A stretch of 64,000 nucleotides of DNA from Pseudomonas fildesensis (GTDB taxonomy: Bacteria > Pseudomonadota > Gammaproteobacteria > Pseudomonadales > Pseudomonadaceae). This document shows, in pieces, positions 9,406-19,013 of this stretch (positions within the stretch are counted from its first letter, which is position 1; every line of letters starts with the position of its first letter). Made by a program: the position numbers and the translations under genes. The notes below the pieces were generated by a model that saw nothing but the letters and a program-made list of their open reading frames with translations, was not told the origin of the DNA and did not search any database. The stretch lies in contig NZ_LFMW01000012.1 of assembly GCF_001050345.1 (NCBI RefSeq), positions 310,001-374,000 of the forward strand, written 5' to 3'.

Positions 9406-10593
9406 TCAAGAAGCCAGTGGCGATACTTGCCAAAGCCCGTTCTGCAGAATCAATTGCCGGTCGCAGTCCGCGTCACTGGCGGCGGCCAATGGCTGCCCAG
9501 GCAAGGCCTGGACGACACGCTGACCCTCACTGCGCAACTGGCAAACCTGCTGCCAGAGTGCTGCGTCCGTACTGTCGGGCATCCAGATGCCACCAGACGG
9601 CAGCTCGACCTCAGCACGCCCCAGGGTCACCAGGGTTTTCAAATCGGTGGAAAAGCCAGTCGCCGGACGTGCACGACCGAAGTCGGCACCGATATCGTCA
9701 TAACGACCGCCTTGAGCGATGGCCTGACCAACACCCGGCACAAACACCGCGAACACCACACCGGTGTGGTAGTGGTAGCCGCGCAACTCGCCCAGGTCAA
9801 AATACAGCGGCAAGTCCGGGAACCGCGCCGACAAGCGCTCCGCAATCGCCAGCACGTCGTCCAGAGCGGCCAATACCGGCGCTGGCGCATTGGCCAGACG
9901 CTCACGCGCGGCCACCAATACTTCGCGACCGCCGCACAGGTTCACCAGCGCACGCAGCATGTCAGCCAGATCGGCAGGCACGTTTGCGGTCAGCGCGATG
10001 ACTTCATCGATAGCCTTGCGTTGCAGGGCATCGAACAGCTGTTGCTCCACTTCACCGGACAAACCAGCCGCGCGGGCCAGGCCACGGTAGATACCAACGT
10101 GGCCCAGGTCCATGTGGACATCCGGCACATCGGCCAGTTGCAGCATGGCCAGCATCAGGCTGATCACTTCAACGTCGCTGCTCGGGCTGGCGTCGCCGTA
10201 CAACTCGGCGCCCAACTGGATCGGGCTACGGGAAGACGACAAGGCGCGCGGCTGCGCATGCAGCACGCTGCCGGCGTAGCACAGACGGCTCGGGCCTTCG
10301 CGGCGCAGGGTGTGCGCATCGATGCGCGCCACTTGCGGCGTGATGTCGGCACGGAACCCCATTTGCCGGCCCGATTGCGGGTCGATGACCTTGAAGGTGC
10401 GCAGATCCAGGTCCTGGCCCGCACCGGTCAGCAGGGATTCCAGGTACTCGATATGGGGGGTCACGACAAACTCGTAACCCCAGCTCTGGAACAGATCCAA
10501 CACCTGGCGACGCGCTACTTCAATGCGCGCAGCTTCTGGTGGCAGTACTTCTTCGATGCCATCTGGCAGCAGCCAGCGGTCTACCGTTGCCAT
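9406..10593 (-). CDS. hisZ: ATP phosphoribosyltransferase regulatory subunit HisZ
   Basis: A histidyl-tRNA synthetase paralogue without charging activity that forms the active, histidine-sensitive ATP phosphoribosyltransferase with a short-form HisG, step one of histidine synthesis. 395 residues. The N-terminus MATVDRWLLPDGIEEVLP and the class II synthetase-like core (GFRADITPQVARI) are characteristic. The start ATG at 10593 has AGGGGAA upstream. hisG is not in the window. The gene sits directly upstream of purA and is separated from hflC by a terminator. Confidence 0.95.
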   Translation of the reverse strand: MATVDRWLLPDGIEEVLPPEAARIEVARRQVLDLFQSWGYEFVVTPHIEYLESLLTGAGQDLDLRTFKVIDPQSGRQMGFRADITPQVARIDAHTLRREGPSRLCYAGSVLHAQPRALSSSRSPIQLGAELYGDASPSSDVEVISLMLAMLQLADVPDVHMDLGHVGIYRGLARAAGLSGEVEQQLFDALQRKAIDEVIALTANVPADLADMLRALVNLCGGREVLVAARERLANAPAPVLAALDDVLAIAERLSARFPDLPLYFDLGELRGYHYHTGVVFAVFVPGVGQAIAQGGRYDDIGADFGRARPATGFSTDLKTLVTLGRAEVELPSGGIWMPDSTDAALWQQVCQLRSEGQRVVQALPGQPLAAASDADCDRQLILQNGLWQVSPLAS

Positions 10594-10773
10594 TACGCCA
10601 TTCCCCTATGATCCGGGCGGCCAACCCTCGGCCGAGCCTTGAGTGAAGCAGAAAATACCCGCCCCCTGCATAAACCACGCGCAAGAGCGACGTGACGAAC
10701 GACCTGCAAACGGCCTCGTCGGGCACTTTCCTCGAAAAACCTGTCACGCCTGCCGAATCAAACATGCAGACGC

Positions 10774-10797
10774 AAAAAAGCCGGGAATTTCCCGGCT
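10774..10797 (-). terminator. Terminator between hflC and hisZ
   Basis: On the minus strand an AGCCGGGAA/TTCCCGGCT hairpin is followed by T6. It lies about 90 bases past the hflC stop and 180 bases before hisZ, so it would end hflKC transcription and imply a separate hisZ-purA promoter. Confidence 0.82.
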
Positions 10798-10886
10798 GCC
10801 GCATCATACACCCGTTTTCTGAAAGGATCACCCCGCCAGGCGTTTTAGCCGCCCGACGGAGTGAGACCTACAGAATCACAGGCTTG

Positions 10887-11753
10887 TTACTTGGACTTTT
10901 CCAGGTAGCGGAAGAAGTCGCTGCTTGGGTCCAGCACCATGACGTCGGTTTTGTTCGCGAAGCTTTCACGGTAGGCACGCAGGCTACGGTAGAACGCGTA
11001 GAACTCCTGGTCCTGGCCGTAGGCCTTGGAGTAGATGGACGCCGCTTGAGCATCGCCATCACCACGGGCCTCTTCAGACTCGCGATAGGCTTCTGCCAGC
11101 AGTACACGACGCTGACGGTCGGCATCCGCACGGATACCCTCAGCCAACTCGTTACCCTTGGCACGGTGCTCACGAGCCTCACGCTCACGTTCGGTGCTCA
11201 TACGCTCGAACACGCTGCGGTTCACTTCCTTCGGCAGATCGATGGCCTTGACCCGAACATCGATCACTTCAATGCCCAGCTCTTTTTCCGCCATTGTATT
11301 CAACGAACGCGTGATGTCAGCCATCAGCGCATCACGCTCACCGGATACCACCTCGTGCAGGGTGCGCTTACCAAACTGGTCACGCAGGCCCGATTCCAGA
11401 CGGCGCGACAAACGCTCGTCGGCAATCTGCTTGAGGCCGGAGGTCGCGGTGTAGAAGCGCTCGGCGTCCTTGACGCGCCACTTGGCGTAGGCGTCAACCA
11501 TCACAGCTTTCTTTTCCAGGGTCAGGAAGCGCTGCGTCGGTGCATCCAGGGTCATCAGGCGAGCGTCGAACTTGCGCACCTGGTTAACGTAGGGGACCTT
11601 CACATGCAGGCCAGGCTGGACATCCGCCTGGACTACGCGACCGAATTGCAGCAACACCGCGCGCTCGGTCTGAGCCACGATGTAGAAGCAGTTCCAGGCA
11701 GCGATGACCACGACGACGCCCACAATCAGGGCGGTCAGCGATTTATTGCTCAT
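10887..11753 (-). CDS. hflC: Membrane protease modulator HflC
   Basis: SPFH/prohibitin-family membrane protein that with HflK forms a cage around FtsH and tunes its proteolysis. 288 residues: one N-terminal membrane helix (LTALIVGVVVVIAAW) and then the periplasmic band-7 domain and coiled coil. The ATG at 11753 overlaps the hflK stop by one base (TGATG); an in-frame TTG one codon upstream is less likely. Position after hflK is the standard order. Confidence 0.97.
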   Translation of the reverse strand: MSNKSLTALIVGVVVVIAAWNCFYIVAQTERAVLLQFGRVVQADVQPGLHVKVPYVNQVRKFDARLMTLDAPTQRFLTLEKKAVMVDAYAKWRVKDAERFYTATSGLKQIADERLSRRLESGLRDQFGKRTLHEVVSGERDALMADITRSLNTMAEKELGIEVIDVRVKAIDLPKEVNRSVFERMSTEREREAREHRAKGNELAEGIRADADRQRRVLLAEAYRESEEARGDGDAQAASIYSKAYGQDQEFYAFYRSLRAYRESFANKTDVMVLDPSSDFFRYLEKSK

Positions 11754-12928
11754 CAACGACTCTCCCTGGTACGTGTTTGCTGTTGCAGCAAGTCAGCGGC
11801 CGCACGGGCGCTCGCTTCGTTGGCAGCGGCATTGGAACTGGTGGACGGTGCGCTGGTGCTGCTACGACCACCTTCGATCATCTTGTCCAGCGGCAGGTAC
11901 AGCAGGTTGTTCTGCCCACCCTTGCTGCCGGTCACGAGAACCTTGCTGGTGTTGCTGAAGACTTCCTGCATGGTGTCCAGGTACAGACGCTGACGCGTAA
12001 CTTCCGGCGCCTTGCGGTACTCAGCGACCAGTTTGGTAAAGCGATCCGCCTCACCCTTGGCACGGGAGACCACTTCGTCACGGTAACCGTTGGCATCTTC
12101 AAGGATACGCTGGGCCTGACCACGGGCTTCCGGCACGACGCCGTTGGCGTAGGTTTCAGCCTGGTTGCGCGAACGCTGCTCGTCTTCACGGGCACGGATC
12201 ACGTCATCAAAGGCTTCCTGCACTTCGCGCGGTGCGGCTGCGTTCTGTACGTTGACCTGGGTGACGGTAATACCGGTGCGATACGTATCGAGGAACCGTT
12301 GCAGGCGCTCCTTGATTTCGCTGGCCATCAATTCACGACCTTCGGTCAGCACCTGGTCCATGGCGGTAGAACCCACCACGTGGCGCAGGGCGCTTTCAGT
12401 TGCGTGTTGCAGGCTGATTTCCGGCTGATCAACGTTCAGCACGTAGTCCTGCAGGTTGCTGATCTTGTACTGCACGGTCAGCGGCACTTCGACGATATTC
12501 TCGTCTTCGGTCAGCATCTGGCCCTGCTTGGTGTAGGCACGCTCACGCGTGACGTTCTCCATGTACTTCTTGTCGATCGGCGGGAAATAGATGTTCAGGC
12601 CAGGACCGACAGTCTCGTAGTACTTGCCGAAGCGCAGCACCACGGCTTGCTCCTGCTCGTCGACCACGTAGACCGCGCTGTACAGCCAGACGGCCGCGAG
12701 CACGACAAGACCCAGACCCAGCAGGCCGTAGCCGCCGCCCTTGCTTGTGCGACCACCTTCATCACCACCGCGTTTTTTTCCACCACCGAACAACCCATTC
12801 AGGCTTTCCTGCAGCTTTCGGAAGGCCTCGTCGAGATCCGGTGGCCCCTTGCGGTCGCCATTATTGCGGCGTTTACCACCCCAAGGATCCTGATTATTCG
12901 AGTTGCCACCCGGCTCATTCCAAGCCAT
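11753..12928 (-). CDS. hflK: Membrane protease modulator HflK
   Basis: Partner of HflC in the FtsH-regulating HflKC complex. 391 residues: a Gly/Asn-rich cytoplasmic leader (MAWNEPGGNSNNQDPWGG), one membrane helix at about 65-85, the SPFH domain and a helical C-terminus ending in an Ala/Ser-rich tail. The start at 12928 has GGAGAG just upstream and is preferred over an in-frame codon 12 residues earlier. It follows hflX by about 96 bases with no visible terminator, so hfq-hflX-hflKC may be read through. Confidence 0.97.
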   Translation of the reverse strand: MAWNEPGGNSNNQDPWGGKRRNNGDRKGPPDLDEAFRKLQESLNGLFGGGKKRGGDEGGRTSKGGGYGLLGLGLVVLAAVWLYSAVYVVDEQEQAVVLRFGKYYETVGPGLNIYFPPIDKKYMENVTRERAYTKQGQMLTEDENIVEVPLTVQYKISNLQDYVLNVDQPEISLQHATESALRHVVGSTAMDQVLTEGRELMASEIKERLQRFLDTYRTGITVTQVNVQNAAAPREVQEAFDDVIRAREDEQRSRNQAETYANGVVPEARGQAQRILEDANGYRDEVVSRAKGEADRFTKLVAEYRKAPEVTRQRLYLDTMQEVFSNTSKVLVTGSKGGQNNLLYLPLDKMIEGGRSSTSAPSTSSNAAANEASARAAADLLQQQTRTRESR

Positions 12929-13024
12929 AGCGCTCTCCATCTGATAAAGCAAAGACGCACCCACGGCGCGCCGACCAATGCTACAGAATGCCTGCTATCG
13001 CGGCACAACCGCTTTCCCAGGCTT

Positions 13025-14326
13025 TTATTGCAAAGTGTGTTGTTCGATGAACTCTGCCGGAACAATGCCCTCACGACTGACCAGCCGATTGAGCTCCGAG
13101 CGCGGCAATCGAACGGCCAGCAAGCTGACACCTTCTTCGTCGTGTTCTTCTTTCTGTACCGCACCCAGTTCGAAAAACTGTGCACGCAGTCGAGCAAAAC
13201 GCTGAGGCAAGCGCAAGGTGCCCACGAACAAATCGCTGCCCAACAGCTCGGCAATGGCTTGCTCGAGCAACTCCAGGCCACTGCCATCACGCGCCGACAG
13301 CCAGACCCGCTGGGGCTTGCCGTCTTCGTCGCGCTGGATTTGTGGCTCAACGCCTTCAAGCAAATCGAGTTTGTTATAGACCTCGAGGATCGGCAAGTCC
13401 TGGGCACCAATCTCGCCCAGTACCACCATTACCTGCTCAATTTGCAACATGCGATCCGGTTCAGCCGCATCGATCACATGCAACAGCAGGTCGGAGTTGC
13501 TCGACTCTTCCAGCGTAGACCGGAATGCCTCAACCAGCTTGTGGGGCAAGTGACGAATGAAACCCACGGTATCGGCCAGGACGATCGGCCCCAGGTCGTC
13601 AATCTCCAGACGGCGCAAGGTCGGGTCGAGCGTGGCGAACAGTTGGTCGGCCGCGTACACGTCCGATTTCGTCACGTTATTGAAGAGCGTGGATTTGCCG
13701 GCGTTGGTATAGCCCACCAGGGAAACGGTAGGGATATCCGCGCGCATACGGCCACGGCGCGATTGTTCGCGCTGGCTGCGTACTTTCTCCAGGCGGCCCT
13801 TGATCTGTCGCAGGCGAACCCGCAGCAAACGCCGGTCGGTTTCCAGCTGGGTTTCACCCGGGCCACGCATGCCGATACCACCACCCTGACGCTCAAGGTG
13901 AGTCCAGCCGCGAACCAGCCGGGTGCTCATGTGGTCAAGCTGGGCCAGTTCTACCTGGAGCTTGCCTTCATGGGTACGGGCGCGCTGGGCGAAAATATCG
14001 AGAATCAGGCCGGTGCGGTCGATTACGCGACACTCGAAAACACGTTCGAGGTTGCGTTCCTGACTGGGCGTGAGCGTGTGATTGAAGATCACCAGATCGG
14101 CTTCTTCGGCGTGGACCAGGTCGCGCAGTTCCTCGACCTTGCCGCTGCCGATCAGGAATTTGGCGGTTGGCCGATGACGCGGTACGTTAAAAAACGCAAC
14201 GGTCTCGGCGCCGGCCGAATTTGCCAACTCCTGAAACTCCTGCGGATCTTCGCGCGCCTCAGGGTCCTGTCCATCCAAGTGAACGAGGATCACTCGCTCA
14301 CCACCACCGTGGCGCTCAAAGAACAA
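13025..14326 (-). CDS. hflX: Ribosome-associated GTPase HflX
   Basis: GTPase that splits stalled or heat-damaged ribosomes. 433 residues with an N-terminal nucleotide-binding HflX domain, a glycine-rich linker (GGGIGMRGPGETQLE) and a G domain with GYTNAGKST (G1), DTVGF (G3) and NKLD (G4). The apparent start is a TTG at 14326 (MFFERHGGGE), with GGAG about 6 bases upstream and no nearby in-frame ATG that keeps the conserved N-terminus. It begins 12 bases after the hfq stop, the usual hfq-hflX pair. Confidence 0.95.
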   Translation of the reverse strand: MFFERHGGGERVILVHLDGQDPEAREDPQEFQELANSAGAETVAFFNVPRHRPTAKFLIGSGKVEELRDLVHAEEADLVIFNHTLTPSQERNLERVFECRVIDRTGLILDIFAQRARTHEGKLQVELAQLDHMSTRLVRGWTHLERQGGGIGMRGPGETQLETDRRLLRVRLRQIKGRLEKVRSQREQSRRGRMRADIPTVSLVGYTNAGKSTLFNNVTKSDVYAADQLFATLDPTLRRLEIDDLGPIVLADTVGFIRHLPHKLVEAFRSTLEESSNSDLLLHVIDAAEPDRMLQIEQVMVVLGEIGAQDLPILEVYNKLDLLEGVEPQIQRDEDGKPQRVWLSARDGSGLELLEQAIAELLGSDLFVGTLRLPQRFARLRAQFFELGAVQKEEHDEEGVSLLAVRLPRSELNRLVSREGIVPAEFIEQHTLQ

Positions 14327-14338
14327 AGGAGACTCCTA

Positions 14339-14599
14339 TCAGGCGTTACCTGGCTCAGCGTCACCCTGTTCGTCACCGGCAGCGCTAGGCAGACGGATTG
14401 GACGAACTGGAACTACTGTCGAGATAGCGTGCTTGTAAACCATCTGGCTGACGGTGTTTTTCAGCAGGATCACGAACTGGTCGAACGACTCGATCGTGCC
14501 TTGCAGTTTGATACCGTTGACCAGATAGATGGAAACCCCAACTTTCTCTTTACGTAAAGTATTCAAGTAAGGGTCTTGTAGCGAATGCCCTTTTGACAT
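14339..14599 (-). CDS. hfq: RNA chaperone Hfq
   Basis: Sm-like hexameric RNA chaperone that pairs small RNAs with mRNAs and controls translation. 86 residues. The Sm1 region (GHSLQDPYLNTLRKEKV) and the Sm2 motif YKHAISTVVP are intact, with a short acidic/Gly C-terminal tail as in pseudomonads rather than the long tail of enterics. The start at 14599 (MSKGHSLQD) follows AAGGAG. It lies between miaA and hflX on the same strand. Confidence 0.98.
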   Translation of the reverse strand: MSKGHSLQDPYLNTLRKEKVGVSIYLVNGIKLQGTIESFDQFVILLKNTVSQMVYKHAISTVVPVRPIRLPSAAGDEQGDAEPGNA

Positions 14600-14692
14600 G
14601 TGCCGCACTCCTTTAAGGATCAATAATAAAAATCGGAAAATAGATATCTTATGGCCGTCACACCCCCAAGGATAGACGGCAATTGCAAGGAC

Positions 14693-15664
14693 TCAGCTCA
14701 ATATGGAGACCGTTCCCAAGTATTTCAAGGCGCGTGACAGATTGTCGCTGTCCAGGCTGTCCAGCCAGTGCAAATCGCTCCAGCTGCGCAGCCAGGTGAA
14801 CTGGCGCTTCGCCAATTGGCGCGTGGCAATGATGCCGCGCTCCTGCATCTCAGCTGACGTCAGCTTGCCATCCAGATGATCCCAGACTTGGCGGTAGCCT
14901 ACAGCACGTATCGAAGGTAAACCTGGATGCAGGTCACCTCTTGAACGCAGTGCTACGACCTCGTCTACAAACCCCTGTTCCAACATAATTGTGAATCTTT
15001 GTGCAATTCGTTCATGCAGCACCTGGCGATTTGCCGGAGCGATGGCCAGATTCGCCACAGTATAGGGCAATTGTGACTGTCCAGATGCGCCTGCGTCAGC
15101 ACTTTGCGCAGATTGTCGCTGCCGATGCTCGGTCATGGTCTGGCCACTCACGCGCCAGACTTCAAGAGCTCGCGTGAGCCGCTGGGGATCGTTGGGGTGA
15201 ATGCGCGCGGCGGACACCGGATCCACAGCTGCCAACTGGTCGTGCAGGGCTTGCCAGCCAAGGCATGCAGCCTCCTCTTCAAGCTCGGCGCGCACCTGGG
15301 CGTCGGCGGGCGGCATATCGGCCAGCCCTTCCTGCAAAGCCTTGTAGTAGAGCATTGTGCCGCCCACCAGCAAGGGGATTTTGCCGCGCGCGGTGATATC
15401 GGCCATGGCCGCCAGGGCGTCGTTGCGAAAATCTGCGGCGGAATAGCTCTCGGACGGGTCGATGATGTCGATCAATCGGTGCGGATACTGCGCCAGTAGC
15501 TCTCTGGAAGGTTTGGCAGTGCCGATGTCCATGTCCCGGTAAACCAGGGCAGAGTCGACGCTGATCAGCTCGCACGGCAACACTTTGGTCAGCTCGATGG
15601 CCAGGTCGGTCTTGCCTGCGGCCGTTGGGCCCATCAGGAAGATCGCGGGGGGCAAGGCACTCAT
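14693..15664 (-). CDS. miaA: tRNA dimethylallyltransferase MiaA
   Basis: Adds dimethylallyl to the N6 of A37 in tRNAs reading UNN codons. 323 residues, P-loop GPTAAGKTD near the N-terminus, the DSALVYRDMDIGTAKP segment, and the C-terminal RQLAKRQFTWLR motif typical of the family. The ATG at 15664 overlaps the mutL stop by one base (TGATG), giving translational coupling. Upstream in-frame codons lie inside mutL and are rejected. Confidence 0.97.
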   Translation of the reverse strand: MSALPPAIFLMGPTAAGKTDLAIELTKVLPCELISVDSALVYRDMDIGTAKPSRELLAQYPHRLIDIIDPSESYSAADFRNDALAAMADITARGKIPLLVGGTMLYYKALQEGLADMPPADAQVRAELEEEAACLGWQALHDQLAAVDPVSAARIHPNDPQRLTRALEVWRVSGQTMTEHRQRQSAQSADAGASGQSQLPYTVANLAIAPANRQVLHERIAQRFTIMLEQGFVDEVVALRSRGDLHPGLPSIRAVGYRQVWDHLDGKLTSAEMQERGIIATRQLAKRQFTWLRSWSDLHWLDSLDSDNLSRALKYLGTVSILS

Positions 15665-17577
15665 CAACGGCCGCGCAAGAACAGTTTGTCCAGATCGTCC
15701 AGGCCCATTTGGGTCCAGGTCGGTCGGCCATGGTTGCACTGGCCGCTGCGCTCGGTGTTTTCCATGTCACGCAGCAGGCCGTTCATTTCCGGCAGGGCCA
15801 GGCGGCGATTGGCGCGGATGGCGCCGTGGCAGGCCATGGTGCCGAGCAATTCGTTGATGTGCGCCTGGATGCGGTCGCTGGTGCCGTACTCCATCAAGTC
15901 CGCCAGCACGTCAGCCACCAGCCGGTTTGCTTCAGCCTGCTTGAGCAGCGCAGGAATCTGGCGGATCGCCAGGGTTTCCGGGCCCAGGCGTTGCAATTCG
16001 AAGCCCAGTTTCTGGAATACGCTGTGGTGCTCTTCGGCGCAATCGGCCTCACGCTGGCTGACCGCCAGGGACTCAGGCACCAGCAACGGCTGGCCACTGA
16101 GGCCCTCGCTGGCCATGGCGATTTTCAGGCGTTCGTACATGATCCGCTCGTGAGCGGCGTGCATGTCCACCAGTACCAGGCCATGGGCGTTTTCCGCGAG
16201 GATGTAGATGCCCTTGAGTTGGGCCAGCGCATAGCCCAGCGGCGGGATGTCACCGCCACCTTCCGGCAAGGCGACAGCCCCCGGCTCGGCACCCGGCAGC
16301 GGAGCAAAAAATTCACGATACGCCGCCTGGGCCTCGGCCACCGGCACGGCCGATTGCGGGCGCGGGGTGTATTGATACTGATACCCCGCACCAGCACCGG
16401 CGCCAGGCGCGGTGTAACTCGGCTGCGGTTGCGGCGATTGCAGCAGGTTGGCCGCCAGGCTCATTTCACCCTGGGGCCCGAACTCACCCGCTTCGGGGCC
16501 GCTTGGGCGGACCATCGCCGTAACGATCGGCGCCGACAGTTGGTCATCCGGGCGCACATCGCCCAGGGCACGGTGCAAGGTGCCATAGAGGAAGTCATGC
16601 ACCATGCGCCCATCACGGAAGCGCACTTCGTGTTTGGTCGGATGCACGTTGACGTCGACCACGGCGGGATCGACCTCGAAAAACAGCACAAACGTCGGGT
16701 GCCGCCCGTTGAACAGCACATCGCGATAGGCTTGGCGCACCGCGTGGGCCACCAGCTTGTCGCGCACCGCACGGCCATTTACAAAGAAGTACTGCAAGTC
16801 AGCCTGGCTACGCGAGAAGGTCGGCAAACCCACCCAACCCCACAGCCGCAGGCCATTGCGCTCGATCTCGATCGGCAGCGCCTGCTCCAGAAAGCCCGCG
16901 CCGCAGATCGCCGCCACACGCCGAGCGCGCGCGGCGTCATCATGGGCTTCGTGCAGGCTGAGGATGGTCTTGCCGTTGTGGCGCAAATGGAAGGCCACGT
17001 CGAAACGCGCCAGCGCCAGGCGCTTGATGACTTCTTGCAGGTGATCGAATTCGGTTTTTTCGGCCTTGAGGAATTTACGTCGCGCCGGGGTGTTGAAAAA
17101 CAGGTCGCGCACTTCCACCGAGGTGCCCACCGGGTGCGCAGCCGGCTGGACCCGAGGCGCCATGTCGCGGCCTTCGGTTTCCACTTGCCAGGCCTGATCC
17201 GCTTCACGGGTTCTCGAAGTCAAGGTCAGTCTCGCCACGGAGCTGATGGAGGCCAAGGCCTCACCGCGAAAGCCCAGGCTCATCACCCGTTCAAGGTCTT
17301 CCAGGTCGCGAATCTTGCTGGTGGCGTGACGGGCCAGGGCCAGCGGCAGGTCATCCGAGGAGATGCCGCTGCCATCGTCACGTACCCGCAGCAGCTTGAC
17401 GCCGCCCTGCTCCACGTCCACATCAATGCGCTTGGCGCCGGAGTCGATACTGTTTTCCAGCAGTTCCTTGATCACCGAAGCCGGCCGCTCAACGACCTCA
17501 CCCGCCGCAATCTGGTTGGCGAGGCGCGGACTGAGCAGTTCGATGCGCGAGCCGCTGTTCAAGACTGATTCGCTCAT
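15664..17577 (-). CDS. mutL: DNA mismatch repair protein MutL
   Basis: GHKL ATPase that links mismatch recognition by MutS to strand incision. 637 residues. ATPase motifs ENSIDSGAKRID, DDGSGI and GFRGEAL are intact. The C-terminal dimer domain carries DMHAAHERIMYE, which fits the DQHA(X2)E(X4)E metal-binding endonuclease motif with Met for Gln. This endonuclease form is expected in bacteria that lack MutH. A Pro/Gln/Ala-rich linker joins the two parts. The ATG at 17577 overlaps the amiB stop by one base (TAATG). Confidence 0.98.
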   Translation of the reverse strand: MSESVLNSGSRIELLSPRLANQIAAGEVVERPASVIKELLENSIDSGAKRIDVDVEQGGVKLLRVRDDGSGISSDDLPLALARHATSKIRDLEDLERVMSLGFRGEALASISSVARLTLTSRTREADQAWQVETEGRDMAPRVQPAAHPVGTSVEVRDLFFNTPARRKFLKAEKTEFDHLQEVIKRLALARFDVAFHLRHNGKTILSLHEAHDDAARARRVAAICGAGFLEQALPIEIERNGLRLWGWVGLPTFSRSQADLQYFFVNGRAVRDKLVAHAVRQAYRDVLFNGRHPTFVLFFEVDPAVVDVNVHPTKHEVRFRDGRMVHDFLYGTLHRALGDVRPDDQLSAPIVTAMVRPSGPEAGEFGPQGEMSLAANLLQSPQPQPSYTAPGAGAGAGYQYQYTPRPQSAVPVAEAQAAYREFFAPLPGAEPGAVALPEGGGDIPPLGYALAQLKGIYILAENAHGLVLVDMHAAHERIMYERLKIAMASEGLSGQPLLVPESLAVSQREADCAEEHHSVFQKLGFELQRLGPETLAIRQIPALLKQAEANRLVADVLADLMEYGTSDRIQAHINELLGTMACHGAIRANRRLALPEMNGLLRDMENTERSGQCNHGRPTWTQMGLDDLDKLFLRGR

Positions 17578-18998
17578 TACTGTGCCGCCAATTCAGTGCC
17601 GGGAATGTTCAACACCTGGCCGACTTTCAACTCGTCGGTTTTCAGGTTGTTGGCGCTGCGCAAGGTAGCCGCCGACACCTGGAAACGTACCGCCAGCATG
17701 GCCAGGGTATCGCCGGGCTGCACGCGATGATCACGCGGGCCCTGGGCGATTTTGCCAGAGTCACGCAGCCAGGCGATGTAGGTGCCCGGTGGCGGGTTCT
17801 GCTGGAAGAACTGGCGTACACCGGCACTGATGGAGCGCGCCAGGGCTTGCTGGTGACTGGCGCTGGCCAGCTTCGATGCTTCGTTGGAGTTGGAAATGAA
17901 GCCGGTTTCCACCAGGATCGATGGGATGTCGGGCGATTTCAATACCATGAAGCCGGCCTGTTCCACGCGCTGCTTGTGCAGGGAGGTCACGCGGCCGATG
18001 TTGCTCAGGACTTTCTGGCCGACGTTCAAGCTGGAGGTCAGCGAGGCGGTCATCGACAGGTCGAGCAGTACGCCGGCGAGCATCTTGTCTTTGTCATCGA
18101 GGGACACGTTGCCGGCCCCGCCGATCAAGTCGGAACGGTTTTCACTGTCGGCGAGCCAACGGGCGGTCTCGGACGTGGCGCCACGATCCGACAGGGCAAA
18201 TACCGAGGCACCGAAAGCGGCAGCCGAAGGGGCGGCGTCGGCGTGGATCGATACGAACAGGTCGGCGCCCTTCTTGCGGGCTATTTCGGTACGTCCGCGC
18301 AACGGAATGAAGTAGTCGCCGGTACGCGTCAGCTCGGCGCGATAGCCTTTCATGCCGTTGACCTGGCGCTGCAGTTCACGGGCGATGGCCAAGACCACGT
18401 CTTTTTCGTGCTGGCCGCGTGAGCCCGAGGCACCCGGGTCTTCGCCGCCGTGGCCGGCGTCGATCACCACGATAATGTCGCGTTTGCCCGCTGGCGCCGG
18501 CGGCGGCGGTGGCAGCTTGACCTGAGGCTGCGACGGGCTGACCGGTACGGCCGGCAAGGTCGCAACACTCGGAGTTGGCGCAGGCGGCGGCGCGGCATCG
18601 GCGGCATTGTCGAACAGGTCGACCACCAGCCGGTTGCCGTATTGAGCGTTTGGCGCCAGGGAGAAGCTTTTTGGGGTGACCGCCTTTTTCAGGTCGATGA
18701 CCACCCGCAAGTCGGTCGGCGTACGTTGGGCCGAGCGCATGGCGGTAATCGGAGTGTTGGCGGTGGAGACTTTCAACGGCGCGGCCAGGGTTGCACCATT
18801 GATATCGATCACCAGGCGATCAGGCGCCGACAGCGTAAAGACGCTGTGCTGGACCGGGCCAGACAGGTCGAACACCAGTCGCGTGTTATCCGGCGCACGC
18901 CACAGGCGAACACTTTTCACCTGTGAAGCAGCCAGAGCATTGACAGTCATTGCCGCAAGCAACACCCCTACGACAGCAACCAACGCGCGAAAGCGCAT
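17577..18998 (-). CDS. amiB: N-acetylmuramoyl-L-alanine amidase (AmiB/AmiC type) with LysM
   Basis: Periplasmic amidase that cleaves septal peptidoglycan for daughter-cell separation. 473 residues: signal peptide, AMIN domain (about 30-130) for septal targeting, a Pro-rich linker (about 135-175), an Amidase_3 catalytic domain opening with IVVIDAGHGGEDPGA, where His and Glu bind zinc, and a C-terminal LysM repeat (HRVQPGDTLAMLA to VLNIPG). The ATG at 18998 follows GGTGGGG. The gene begins just after tsaE and ends overlapping mutL. Confidence 0.95.
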   Translation of the reverse strand: MRFRALVAVVGVLLAAMTVNALAASQVKSVRLWRAPDNTRLVFDLSGPVQHSVFTLSAPDRLVIDINGATLAAPLKVSTANTPITAMRSAQRTPTDLRVVIDLKKAVTPKSFSLAPNAQYGNRLVVDLFDNAADAAPPPAPTPSVATLPAVPVSPSQPQVKLPPPPPAPAGKRDIIVVIDAGHGGEDPGASGSRGQHEKDVVLAIARELQRQVNGMKGYRAELTRTGDYFIPLRGRTEIARKKGADLFVSIHADAAPSAAAFGASVFALSDRGATSETARWLADSENRSDLIGGAGNVSLDDKDKMLAGVLLDLSMTASLTSSLNVGQKVLSNIGRVTSLHKQRVEQAGFMVLKSPDIPSILVETGFISNSNEASKLASASHQQALARSISAGVRQFFQQNPPPGTYIAWLRDSGKIAQGPRDHRVQPGDTLAMLAVRFQVSAATLRSANNLKTDELKVGQVLNIPGTELAAQ

Positions 18999-19013
18999 AC
19001 CTAACCCCACCAA

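Noticed and set aside
8074..10611. An 845-codon open frame on the plus strand opposite purA and hisZ
   Set aside because: Antisense shadow across two genes and their gap. No recognisable protein features.
10520..10831. A 103-codon minus-strand frame in the hflC-hisZ gap
   Set aside because: It runs through the terminator hairpin and into hisZ in the wrong frame and resembles no small protein I know.
11777..14557. A 926-codon open frame on the plus strand opposite hflK, hflX and hfq
   Set aside because: It lies wholly antisense to well-known genes and has the composition expected of the frame opposite high-GC coding DNA. No domain, ribosome site or promoter supports it.
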